A stretch of DNA of 64,000 nucleotides from Cordia subcordata (taxonomy: Eukaryota; Streptophyta; Magnoliopsida; Boraginales; Cordiaceae), in assembly GCA_028554755.1 (NCBI GenBank), contig JAPTOF010000001.1, positions 36,103,501-36,167,500 on the forward strand, given 5' to 3'. Position numbers and translations under genes: made by a program. Each line of letters begins with the position of its first letter. The stretch's first letter is position 1. The notes under the pieces are model-generated. The model saw only the letters and a list, made by a program, of their open reading frames with translations, was not told the DNA's origin and did not search any database. Of the stretch, positions 25,101-36,410 are shown piece after piece.

Positions 25101-26941
25101 GGCAGGTACGACAAAATGTGTAGAAGATCTAAAATTCAACAAGAATATCATATCAATTCAAGCTATAAAAGAATAAGAAAAGAACACAAAAATTCAGCAA
25201 AGCCGGAACAATTTAAAACTGACACCACTATACATTCAAAACAATTTAAAACTAACACCTCTACACAACACAATCAGCTACATTTAGAGATAGATACTAT
25301 AAATCATATCGGTCTTCCAAGTTCCAAACTTTTCCTCCTGGTTACATTTGATCACCTTAATATGCATCGACTAGGGCTAAGTCAGCTGAGGTTTCCAAAA
25401 CCTAAATCACTTTGGCAACTTAGAAAAAAAGCCTCCAGTAGGAACTTACTTCACACTCAAATTCATTTACACTCCTTGAAACATCACTGCCAAAAGATTT
25501 CTTTTTTTAAAAAAAAAAGAAAGAAACCTCACATCACATATTCATTTTTGACAAGAATGAAACAAAATGCATATTCGTAAAGCAATCAATTCCAATACAA
25601 ACAATCATTTGCACTCGAGGACATCCACACATTTCCACCATTCAAGAAATGGGGTTGTATATACATAATAAAACACATTGATACACTGACAAGCATATAG
25701 TATCATAGAAAATACACAACATCTGAAGAACACAGGTAACCACATTATTAAATCCACCAAAAATAAAATTCGAATGAAGTTACTTTATTTTTACAAAATT
25801 AAAACTAAAGCATCAGACGGAAAAGTCTATATTTACACAGAGGAAGAAAAGGCTACCCACTCGAGTACCAAATGTGTAAGCAAATAAATAGAAATTACCC
25901 AGATAATTAAATACACCAAAATCCAAATTATCTGTGTTTTACAATAAAACGCTCTATTTGATTCAAACACAAAACTTAAATTCACTCACAGTAAAGCGTA
26001 AATTTGCACACAGAGAACAAAAGAGGTACCACCTTGAGTAACAATAAATACCCAAATCATTAAATCAACCAAAAATGAGAATCTCAGTAAAATTGCACTC
26101 AAAGGAGTGCAAAAAAATTAACTCACACACAGAAAAAAAAGGGTATCATCATGAGTAACCTAAATCATCAAACCCATCCATAAAATGAAAAGTTTAACAG
26201 AATTCCTCTCTAATTGATCCAAAAACAATAATTAAAATTCACACACACTAAAGTGGATATTAACACACACACACACACAAAGAGATGATCAAATTGAAAA
26301 ACAAAGGTACCATCTTGAGTGACAAGTGGGTAGTCAGAGGCAGAGAGATTAATGAACCAATCCCAGGAACTGGAAAGACGAAGCAAAATGGAAGCACCAT
26401 GAAGAGTAGAAGACAAAGAAGAAGACCCTTTCGGGTTCGCAAAATCGGCATTGCCAACGACGTGAACGTTTTGCGCAGCTCTAAAGATGGGCACAGATTG
26501 GATAGCGATGGCCAAGAGGTCGCGCTCAGTTTGAGGAGCATGGCGGTCGAGGTGGAGGAGGTAGAAGTTCTTAGGGTGGTAGATGGAGTGGAGAAGCCGG
26601 AGGATCCGTTCAGTGTCGTTAGTGGATCCGGCGAGGAGGTAGGCGATGGAGGGAGGGGTGGGCGGCGCGGTGGTGGAGGTTGGGTGGAGGATGAGGTGGT
26701 GGTGTTGAGGGAAGAGGGAAGGGTGGGGGGTAGGGCGTAAGGGTGGGGTAGGGGAGGTGGAGAAGGAGAGAATTAGCAGGAGAGAGAAGAGACATGTGCC
26801 CAAGAGGATAAAGGGTGTCGAGATTTTTGTTGTGGTGGTGGTGCCGCCACCGCCGCCGGCGGTGCTGGTGGTGGTGGTTAAGAAGGAGGATAAGGGTTGT
26901 GGTGTTGGTGATGAGGGAGGAGGGCTGGAGTGGTTGTGCAT
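22179..26941 (-). CDS. GT14 beta-glucuronosyltransferase-like (core-2/I-branching family)
   Basis: There are four exons: 26941-26311, 25128-25053, 24975-24860 and 22687-22179. Phases are 1, 2 and 1, introns are GT-AG, and the joined CDS is 1332 nt (443 residues), the usual size for plant GT14 proteins. A short cytosolic Pro/Thr-rich tail with Gly and Thr runs precedes a single signal-anchor helix at about residues 43-60, as expected for a type II Golgi enzyme. The lumenal domain opens with AYLLAGSTNDTERILRLL, then FINLSASDYPLVTQDDLLH (split by intron 1), KDLNF, GSSSAILSRKFIEYSI, NLPRTLLMYLSN and GGWCLGDAG, in family order. Characterised plant members add glucuronic acid to arabinogalactan-protein glycans, and I infer that role. 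Intron 3 is long, about 2.2 kb. The 5' leader is a CT/GT simple repeat. The exact acceptor cannot be read from sequence. Confidence 0.92.
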
Positions 26942-27000
26942 TGCTCTCTTTCTCTCTCTCTCTTTCTCTCTGTGTTTTCTGTGTGTGTGTGTGTGTTTTT
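26942..27000. repeat. CT and GT simple repeats at the GT14 start
   Basis: Plus-strand (CT)n then (TG)n lies directly upstream of the GT14 initiation codon, so the transcript leader would be GA- and CA-rich. Such leaders are common in plant genes, and the length is likely to vary between individuals. Confidence 0.8.
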
Positions 27001-28369
27001 GCAGAGTGAAGGATCTTTTAGATTCTTTGCTTTCTTATTGGGATTAGTTTCCAATTCTTTGTTTTTACACTTTTGCTGCCTTTTCTCTCTGTGTGTGTGA
27101 AGTTTCTTCGCTTTGTCAAAATATTAGTTTGGTTTTTGGTGTCTATTAGCAATTTTTGTTGCATCCAGTGTGTGTAGTGTGTGTGTTTTGGTGTAATTTT
27201 TCGACTTTATTTTGCTAAATGGCACTTTGGTTTTTGCTCAATCTCTTTCCTTTCGCGCGTGAGTGGCACTTTCAAATTGATTTAGTTTGGTTTGATGCCT
27301 AACCACCCCATCCATCGTTATTCTTTCAGCGATATGCAATGTGTGTAGTGTGTGTACATTTGTGGTATGTGATATGTGTAATCTTTCAACTGTTTTTGGC
27401 TAATTGATGCCTTAGTTTTTGCTGAATCTCTTTTGTCTGTGTATTTGTAAAATTAATTTGGTTTGGTTTGATGCCCCAAGGGCCCATGTTTGTTGTAATT
27501 TTGCTGTGTTCTAGAGTGTGTACTCTGTGTTTTTGTAATTTCTGAACTTTGTACTTAGGTTTTTTCTTCAAATCTTTGGTGTGTGCGTACGTGTTTTTTG
27601 TATTTTAATTAACTTTGTTTATGGCTTAGTGATACTTTGTTTCTGGCCCAATCTATGAGAAGAGTCTCAAATCTGATCTTTTAAGTTGCAGGCATGCTAT
27701 GGGAATGGAGAACCAACATATTGAACATGAAAAACAATAATTGCATCATGAACCCCTAAGTTTTTATTAGTATTACTTTACAACCCAATACTATTTTACT
27801 ATATAGTCTTGAATCTTTCTCTTTTTTGCTTTTTTGTTCTCTCATTTTCAAAGTGAGACGAGTAATATTTGTATGTATAAGCAAATATTTCGTTACATTG
27901 ACTTGAATAAGTTCCTCTTTTTTGAGATGGGATAAAATAAAAGGTTGGTCCTACTAATGTTGTTTAAAGTAAAGATTGTTGTAAATAAAGACTGTGATTT
28001 AAAACGATTAAATCTTATGTTCTATGATTCACTTTATTTTAAAAAGAGTAAAATGCATTTAACTCATCTATTCTTGCTAAAGTTGCATAAAGTTTCCGTG
28101 GTTTTAAAATATGTTAATACCTCTTGTATTATTAAAGGTGTTACTAATAGCTCATATGCTGTAAAAAATGCTGCACAAAATCGCCAATTTTATAGCATAA
28201 AGAGGTATTAATGAATTTAAGACATAAAATGTTTTATATGAAATTGATAAAAACATGGGGTAGAATACTTTTTATTCTTTTAGAAGAAAATAGGAAATAA
28301 GAGATCAGTTCGAATCTTTATGAATATGAGGGGACCAATATTTGACTTCTTGGCTAAATATGAAATAGA
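27001..28369. other. GT14 5' flank and intergenic spacer
   Basis: No gene is supported. 27040-27600 is GT-rich with repeated phrases (GTGTGTAGTGTGTG; TTTGCTGAATCTCTTT; TTTGGTTTGATGCC), suggesting an eroded duplication of about 150-200 bp within the promoter region. Confidence 0.45.
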
Positions 28370-29730
28370 GGACATTTTGGATCATATTTTGTTACATCCT
28401 TCTTTTATTCAGCCAGACTTCTTAAGGAATGCAATGCAATAGTAATTTCTCTTATTTCCAAGGTTAAGAATCCTTCTCAAGTCACAGAATTTAGGCCTAT
28501 CTCATGCTGCAACTTTATCTACAAATGTAATACAAAAATCATTGCAAATAGAATGAAGCCTTTGTTGGGAGGATTCGTATCGACTTGTCAATTTTCTTTT
28601 GCTTCAGGGAGAACCATTATGTACAATGTTGTTCTTAACTAGGAACTGGTTAAGGGTTGTGGAAGGAAAAATATTTCACCAAGATGTGCTATTAAGGTGG
28701 ATCTTAGAAAGCTTATGACTTGGTCAATTGGAGATTCGTTGAGTTGGTCCTCAAGGCAGTAGAATTTCTTGATTTCCTTTTTTTTTTTTTGAGATAATAA
28801 AATGAATTACAACTCCGAGTTATATTGTTTCCATCAATGACAGTTTTGAAGGATTCTTTAAAGGAGAGAAGTGTCTTCGTTTTTGTTCTTATCATGGAGG
28901 TATTAGCAGCGTTAATAGCAAAATGGCAGAAGTTAAGAGTTCTAATACCACCCTAAATGTGCTAACATTGGTTTCACCCACCTCAATTTCACGGATGATG
29001 TACTCATAGTTTTCAAGAATTAATGTTAATTCGGTCAAGGCAATTCAACATTCCCTCAGCTTGTTTAGTAAAATATCTGGTCCCCAAGTCAATTCTAACA
29101 AAAGCATTATCTTTTTCGGAGGCTAAGGGAATGTCTTGAAAAATCTGATTTTGGATATTATAAATTTCCAACAAGGTAGTCTTCTAGTGAATTATCTTGG
29201 AATTCCATTGATCATATTTTGTTTGCAAAAACTAAAAAAGAATATTTTATGTTGCTCTTCCACTCTTTCATTTCTCAATTTGTCGTATATTGGATTTCAA
29301 TTTCTCATATATATTATGCCAAAAGCTTTATTATATAAAAAGGATAAAAAAATATTCCCTACTACTCAAAGCTAAATTATGAGGGTATTTGGCTTTGTTT
29401 ATTTGGTGTTTATAAACACTTAAATAATAAAAATTATGTATATAAATATTTTTTAAACACTTATAAATACTTAAAATAAGTAAAGCCAAACACCCTTTAC
29501 ATTGCCGGCTCAATGCCTTCGCTTTTCATCATGGTTTGGACGTTTTTACGTAAGAATTCGAAAGCTTGTCGTGTATCGTGGGCAAGGTATTATCTATTTG
29601 GCCTGTGAATCAAATAACTTTTATCATCTTCCGATCATATCAATCAATTTCCTCTTTTTTTTTTTTTTCTTTTTCTCTAGTTTGGTCCAATGCTAATGCA
29701 ATGATTAACTAGATATTCAAAAAGTTCATA
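28370..29730 (+). mobile_element. Decayed LINE reverse-transcriptase fragment
   Basis: Translated blocks in order read ISLISKVKNPSQVTEFRPIS, CCNFIYKCNTKIIANRMKP, an RTIMYNVVLN segment ended by a stop, AIKVDLRKAYDLVNW (one frame break), HLNFTDDVLI (a degraded form of the FADD catalytic block), SLFSKISGPQVNSNKS and NYLGIPLI. This is the order of motifs in plant L1-type reverse transcriptases. Stops and frameshifts break it throughout, so it cannot be active. Only part of ORF2 remains, and I see no endonuclease, no poly-A tail and no duplication. A small inverted-repeat element interrupts the 3' part. Confidence 0.8.
29384..29495. mobile_element. Short MITE nested in the LINE
   Basis: The left end GGGTATTTGGCTTTGTTTAT and the right end AAGTAAAGCCAAACACCC are inverted complements enclosing AT-rich repeats of AAACACTTAAATA. 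LINE-like sequence precedes it. What follows is less clearly LINE. I could not define a target duplication. Confidence 0.6.
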
Positions 29731-30979
29731 GAAAAAGTTGTGCGACTTTGTTCATGTGTCTATAGCCTAAAAAGCAAATCATGTTGCTTTTAAAATTATA
29801 TCTTCTCTGTGTATTAAATAATTAATCCACATATTTGTTCATAAAAGTGAATTAAAAATTAAAAAAAATTGCTGATGTAGATGCATATAGGCGTCTCTTG
29901 CTATAACATCTCCCAATGCTAGGAGGCCAACACGCCCCACGATTTCAGCCTTTGATTGGGGCTAGTTATTATTATTATCATCAATTTCAATTCATAGCAG
30001 TACAGGATTGTTGAATGCCTTCAAATATAGATTCAGCATCAGTGTGAATAATGACGCTAATGTGACAACGATATAATTTAATGGTAACATTTTTTATTTA
30101 TAACTTATGAATTTCGAGTTTAAATCATCGATAAAAATAAATATCGGACTATTATTGATTCTTTTAAATAATGACGCGACCGCATCGATATCTTACAGCA
30201 TGAGCTGCTGCTGTAGAAGCTCCCACGATATTGCCATTAGTTATTAGGATTTACAGTTGGGGTTGCTCCATTGAGGGATTTAGGATGGCAGGTCAGTTGT
30301 GGGTTCAATATTACTATTAAGATTTGGAATTTTTAATTTATAACTTCGTACTTGATTGATTTTCTATTTTTTTTTAACTTCTTGATGTTCTTGTTAGAGA
30401 GAACTTCGTCTTTCAAGTTATTAGGTCTTCCCATCTTTAAATTTTTTTTAAGTTATTGGGGTATGTATCCAATCAATGCCAACCACATTATTAAACTAAA
30501 TAAATAATAATCTTCACTACCTCAGGGATAGATTATGCTGTAATTTCTTTTGCACCCGCTGAATTAGAACTTGTGACCGAATACAGAAGTGCTTAATTTC
30601 TTTTTCTTCTCTTTTTCTACACGCCCGGCCTTAATTAATTAGCTAATCTGATTTTCTTAAATGTAACAGACTATTTCAAGTGAACTATTATCCTAAATTG
30701 CTCAAATACATCAGAAAAGTAAAATAAATTACAAAAAATGAGAAGAAACAAGGCCAGTAAAGCTCCTTAGGCATAACAGTCTAAATATGTACGTTAGTTC
30801 GTCTGGTCTGTATATTAGGACTACACATTCATGACACGAGGTTAGATTGCAGATAATTATCTGGAAAAGAGTAAAGCATAATACAAGTCTCTAAAAGCCT
30901 GCCCATACTAGCATGATACAATTCTCTACAGGCTATATATCCTTAATAGCATCATACAGAGCTCCAGAAGGATATTGTT
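29731..30979. other. Spacer and ING 3' flank
   Basis: No gene is supported. The part near 30979 should contain the 3' untranslated region of the minus-strand ING gene. An imperfect CTGCTGCTGTAG/CATGAGCTGCTG palindrome occurs around 30195-30220. Confidence 0.45.
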
Positions 30980-33900
30980 TTATCTTCCTCTGCGCCGCCT
31001 TTGTGAGCCGGCGCAATCTGAGCAATACCATTTCCCCTTGGGTTGTTCCTTGAGACCAACACAGCCAAAATGGAACCACTCTATCTTGCACTATAAAAGA
31101 ACAGATCCCTTGTTAGTTTGAGGCGACTGGTAAACATGAATTGTGGAAAATATATAGACGAAAAGAATTGTTGGAGTTGGTACATACATCAGGATTGTCA
31201 CAGGCTACCATTTCACCGTAGCTAACTTGGTTGCAGAAACAATATGTAGGTTCGTTGGGATCCACAGGTAGATCTAGATCCATACCGGTTGGGTTTGCTG
31301 GTGCAGTTGCCGTTGTGGTTGCAGTGGCAGCAGCTGCTGCGGCCGCAGTTGCTAGGCGCGTCCTGGATATGTATATCAAACTAATCATCATTCTTTGTAA
31401 ATAGGGAAGTCTTCTACAAAAGCAAGAAATGACCAATACATAGACAGGCATATGCATGCATACATGTATATGCATGTACATAGTGCTCATCAACTGAACC
31501 ATCACCCTTAACACGTGAAATTGCTTCAATAGCTAACTCCCCAGCTCTAGGTCCAGGGTAGTGGTAGGGAAACACTCCTCAAGCCTAATGTCAAACCTTT
31601 TCTATACTGCATTTACCATAAAGATAAATATTAAGGGGCAAAATCACAAATTCCCTTAAAACAAGGGCATAATACTATCACTTCCTATGCAAGAACTTGC
31701 TTTACTTGAGCACTAAAAAACAATGAAATGCCCCAAGGCTCCAAACTACACGCGTGAGGTCTATTTACCAGGCCATGATATGCTCTGCCATGCAGCCCCC
31801 ACTGAATGCTCAAACTTTTTTTTGGCTTCTTATGAGGTGATAAGACATCTTAGGCTGGTCTCCACAGTTTTCCTTCCACTCTTAGTGGACAGATTACATT
31901 ATTATATAACCTTGCTATCTTTAGAGTATGCCTGGGAATTCACAGCCTATTCAATATTCTAGATGGATTGTTTTCTCCACAGGCTCTAAAGTATGAGCTT
32001 AGACAAGATCTCATGGAAAGAATAGTGGCATAATTGATGGTGCTCTTATCCTCCTACATATGGATGGATCAAGATCTCATAGATGTTCTAACCCTAATCA
32101 AACCTCTTTGAGTTATACATAAAAAGAAAGAGAAATCCAAGAACCTAAAGAAACAACCAATACATGAAGACATTCTACAATATCAAAACCAGGTGTCCCT
32201 TTTATCACATCTCTTCCTGAAAATCTCATTCTTTTCTAAGCCATAAACATAAATGGCAAAAGAAGGAAAAAGAAAATCTCCGATCTTGATAATCATTAGG
32301 TCCATGTCAGCCTAAAAGAAGTTCAAAGCATAAAGCATTCATGTATCAGTAAGATGACCACTGTAAACCAAGAATGAAAATTAACAACTTCTAAACCTAG
32401 GCTGATTGAAAATATCCAAACAAGACAGGCTTAAGGAACCTTTGTGCTTCTCTCCCATATCAAATTTGTTAGTAGCCATGACCCGTGAGTACCCTCTTCT
32501 CCTTCTCTGAAAACTGACCCTTTCTCTCAGGTGAATTTCCCAAGAAGATTATCTTGAAAAATTTTTCCCAAGTCGGTTATCTAAGAAGGAAGGTAGTTTT
32601 CTTATCTCTATTTCTGTCCCAGAGAAAATCTGATAAATTAAAGTTTTCAGTACATAAACCAGGGGCAATCTTTTTCAAGGCCAACAATCAACATGATAAT
32701 ACTTCTGGAACGTACACTAATTCGAAACTGAATGTCAGGAAGTTGCTAAATTCACAACAGCATAAGATGTAGAAAGATGAATATTTACTTTTTACGCCCT
32801 CCTCGACTGCTGTCTCCAGACCTTCCAGATTTCACATTATTATCAATTGTTGGAGCAGGAGATCCAGTTGCTCCAACATTATCTCTTTCTGCACTTGTGA
32901 AAGATAAAAATTACAGGATGTGTAAAAGCTAGTGTAAATCAGCTTATCCAGTCCAACCAACTCTGAACAAGCCACAAGCAAAATATGAACTATCAAACAT
33001 TTGGAACTCAATAAAGTATACCGCGCCTGAGGTCTTCATCAAACTTTTTCAGATATTGATCAAGCTGTTGAACGTGAGCATCGACCTGTTGGAAAAATTG
33101 CCTACTGACACTAAGTTAAACGAATACAAAAATTTTGAAACTAAAAATTTAAACTTCAAATAGTCACAAAAGCACCGACACATGGCATCAAGTTTGGCAG
33201 CACTAAAAGAAAGACTCGTCAAACAATCACAATATAAACACCTGGTGGACCCTAACATCCTAAGTATTCTATTTTAAATACTAAAGTCTAGATTAACTAA
33301 AATCTTGTAAAGATGGGTCATCATAAATGTGCATTAGAAGAATGAAATAATCTACTTTCTTCAAGTTACCAGCAAAAAGGCTACTACACATATGACCACT
33401 GTAACGACTGTCCAGTTGGAAATATGACCTAACCACAATTTCTTTGGGTCAAGCAGTGGGAGAAGATTTGCAGAACCTGCAAAATACTATGGGACAAACA
33501 ACCAACATACGTATAGAGTGAAAATAACTTGCAGACTGGCAGATTCAAGGCCCATCTGGATTGGCTTTTCTTTTTTCCTGAAAAACACATCTTGTTTTTG
33601 CAATATGTACTTGGATTGACTTCAAAAAAAGCTGAAACTCTTAAAAAAACTAATTGAGCTTTTCTCCAAGAGACTGAAATTTGAAGTTCTCAAAAGAGTA
33701 CATTTTAAACAAAAAATTATATAAAAATTTTCTTTTCCCCCCTTAAAAGCCAATACAAACGAGCCCTCAAACCTGAGACCTCCTAGTAGCAAGGCCTGAA
33801 CATACATCTAATAACTAGACAGTTACTCTTCCCATGGAAAATCCTGTAAATAGTCACTTTCTTTCTCCCACATAATGTTTCCTTTTAATTTAGAAGATCA

Positions 33901-35701
33901 GCCAAAAAGTTAATGAGAAAGGATGCTTTACATTAGCTTAACAAAGTTGGGTACCAAAGTAACATAACAATTTAAGAAAATACATTATTTATGTATAAAT
34001 ACACCAAGTCTTGTCCCACTTCAGGGCCTTTTCAGTAAGTTTTGCTCACTCCTGCACAATCACATGCACACAGTAGTACAACACATACATCTTTTTTGAT
34101 CAACCATTCCCTCTAGAACTTTAATCAAATCCAACTGGGCTTAGTTCATTCACAACCTCAATCACTAAGAGATGAAAGGTTTAAAACATGAATTATCTAG
34201 GAAAATACGAGTCAAATGTCAAATAATAAGTTCAAGAACAAATGGCTAGATAGGACAGCAAGCAAAAGGAAATTGCTAAAACTTGGCAATATTAGTCAAG
34301 TAGTAGAAATTTCAAAGATAGTGGAAGTCCATACCAAGTCATATGCCTGGACAGCTAATGCAACTTTCTCATCAGCAATCCGGATAGCATGCTTCTGTTC
34401 ATCCAGAGCCTCCTCCGAGAATCTGGCCTGAGAAGAATCTGGGATGATGCTACCAGACTTAATACCCCTCTTGATATCTTCTATTTCCTGTTCGCAACGT
34501 TGTTCATTTTGCCGTTGAATTTCTATCCATACACAGAAAACAAAGAGTTAATGTTGATACACGAAGCAGATGACAAAGGCATACAGCAGGTTTCAGTTTA
34601 TTGAACATCCAAGAACAGCAGCAAATGCAAAATAAAAAGAGCAAATAGCAATAACTCAAAATATTACATAAAAAATCTTCATCCTTGATACAACTCTGCA
34701 TAAGTGGATTAAAAACATCATTTTGGATTTTCATAATCTCCATGCTTAACTAAATTCCCACCTCTAACAGACCATCAAAGAGGAAAAGGCATTTAATTTA
34801 GGTTAGGCCAGTCTTATATTTCAGAAATCCCCCTCCTTTGCTTCAATAGGATTTCAAAACTGTGCAAGATACCGGAAATGAAATAAATGGGTGTTTGGAG
34901 GGCCCCACTGACTGCAATGCTGCAGGGAGGAGATCGGTGAGTGAAAGTCGTTAAGGTGTGAAACAATGCCAAGACTTAGGATTACATACTCCCTCAGTTT
35001 GAAGTTCAAGAAGTTCCTACTAATCTTGAAGTCCGGTGAAGGGGAAACCCAGTTAAGTGCTAATTTTATGCACCATGGCTTTCCATCCACAAATATGTAA
35101 CCCAGGATTAAAATAATTAAGCACAAATTGAAATGTCAACCAAATTACACAAATATTCAGAAGAGTATACTATTTGTATGTGCATGTGTTTTTTTTCCAT
35201 ATATTTTCTGATCAATCAAAATCCCAAATTAAACAGAAAAGTGAGCTAAAAAGCTACTTTCACAGTTCAAAAATAAACTAAATTTGATCAATAAAAATAA
35301 AAATTATCAATAGAAACAAACGAATGTATCTCAATTTACACAATCAATCTGAAGATAATTTCGAAATGACACAAAAAAAAAAAAGAAAGAAAAAGAAAAA
35401 CCTTGTAAGCTCTTATCTAAATCGCGAAGCAATGCGTACTTCTTCTGCAAAATGTTCGGCAACGCTTCTAAATCTGTCAAATAAATTTGAATTTGTAGAC
35501 TATAAACGACACTTTGGCATAATTAAGCAACAATAATTGAACTAAAAAATGACTTCAACTGATTTTATATAATAAAAAAAATCTCAATTTAGCGAGAAAA
35601 ATTAAAAGCAACAAAAATTATATAAAAGGAATATGAAAATTTGTGCGCGTGCGTGTAGAGAGAAGAGGCTTACTGGCTTGAAAATCATCGATGAAAGACA
35701 T
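30980..35701 (-). CDS. ING family PHD-finger protein (ING1-like)
   Basis: There are seven exons: 35701-35674, 35473-35402, 34522-34335, 33085-33022, 32888-32789, 31362-31188 and 31090-30980. All introns are GT-AG and the phases are consistent, giving 738 nt (245 residues). The N-terminal ING domain (residues 1 to about 117) starts [20 protein letters not shown] and continues with [15 protein letters not shown] and [20 protein letters not shown] linker with an Ala/Thr run follows. The C-terminal C4HC3 PHD finger uses Cys192, 194, 205, 210, His216, Cys219, 232 and 235. The methyl-lysine cage residues known from human ING proteins are present as Tyr191, Ser198, Met202 and Trp214, so binding of H3K4me3 is expected. 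A basic RRRRGR tail closes the protein. ING proteins guide histone acetyltransferase or deacetylase complexes in the nucleus. The first exon is only 28 nt. A MITE lies close upstream of the ATG. Confidence 0.94.
33361..33476 (-). other. Coding-like segment inside ING intron 3
   Basis: A 116-nt block preceded by a good acceptor (TATTTTGCAG) reads in one frame [19 protein letters not shown] followed by a hydrophobic stretch ([18 protein letters not shown]) and a TGA stop. This looks like the C-terminal exon of a membrane-anchored protein. The frame does not match ING exon 3: splicing from exon 3 would use another phase and stop after about 15 codons. It could be a captured gene fragment, an alternative terminal exon or coincidence. 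Confidence 0.4.
33550..33770. mobile_element. MITE, TTTGGATTG family, copy 3 (ING intron)
   Basis: The left end GGCCCATCTGGATTGGC and the right end CCAATACAAACGAGCCC are inverted complements, matching copies 1 and 2 in length and interior (AAGCTGAAACTC, TTTCTCCAAGAGAC arms). It lies in intron 3 of the ING gene, about 70 bp upstream (in transcript sense) of the coding-like segment. Confidence 0.65.
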
Positions 35702-35877
35702 GTTATTTTCCCGCCAGAGATGCGGGAAATTCTTCGATTTGGAGCCCTAATATACGATCAGGCAGATGTTCAAATGACCTTTCTAGCCTTGAGATGTTGC
35801 AGTTATTACGAGGAAAAATTATTCTTTATCTACTATTTTAACTTTTTTAACAATAAACTAGTGATAATACCACTAGA

Positions 35878-36410
35878 GGTGAGTATTATTTTATTATAAT
35901 CGAATAACTGAACCAAATTTAATTGAAATATAAAATTTGGTTCGGTTATTTTTATATTTGGTTCGATTTCGGTTATTAAAAATTAAAAATTTCGATTTTC
36001 TATTTGGCCTTGGTTATTCTTCCAAAATTTTGGTTAATAATCAAATAACCGAACAATTCATTTTTTATTTAAAAAGTTTAGCTATTATTTTTCAAATTTA
36101 TATTCATATATATTTATAAGTTTATATCATTCTTAGATGCATAATGTGAATTTTGATGATGAATATTTTGAATTTAGTTATTATAATTACAAAGAAATTT
36201 GGTTATTTAAGTTCGTTTTGAATAATTTATGGTTTTTTTGAACAATTTGGTTATTTTTGTTATAATCGAAACCAAATAGAAAAAATTTGGTTAAATAATT
36301 TTGATTAATAGTATTATTCAGTTCGATTTCGGTTAACAATTTTTAACAATTCAAAAATTCGTTTATTAAAATTCGGTTGGGTTCAATTCGGTTATAACCG
36401 AATAATCACC
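35878..36410. mobile_element. MITE in the ING promoter (CGGTTATT-rich)
   Basis: The left end GGTGAGTATTATTTTATTATA and the right end ATAACCGAATAATCACC are inverted complements about 530 bp apart. Variants of TTCGGTTATT and AACCGAA recur inside on both strands. Its edge is less than 180 bp upstream of the ING start codon, so it must overlap or abut the promoter. No coding capacity. Target duplication not resolved. Confidence 0.7.

Noticed and set aside
25080..25580. 166-codon plus-strand open frame antisense to the GT14 gene
   Set aside because: It overlaps GT14 exon 2 and its intron on the opposite strand, has Lys/Asn/His-rich low-complexity composition, and nothing protein-like is conserved.
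26285..26740. 151-codon plus-strand open frame antisense to GT14 exon 1
   Set aside because: It is the mirror of a GC-rich, Pro/Ser/Thr-coding exon on the minus strand. The Gly/Glu/Val-rich product is an artefact.
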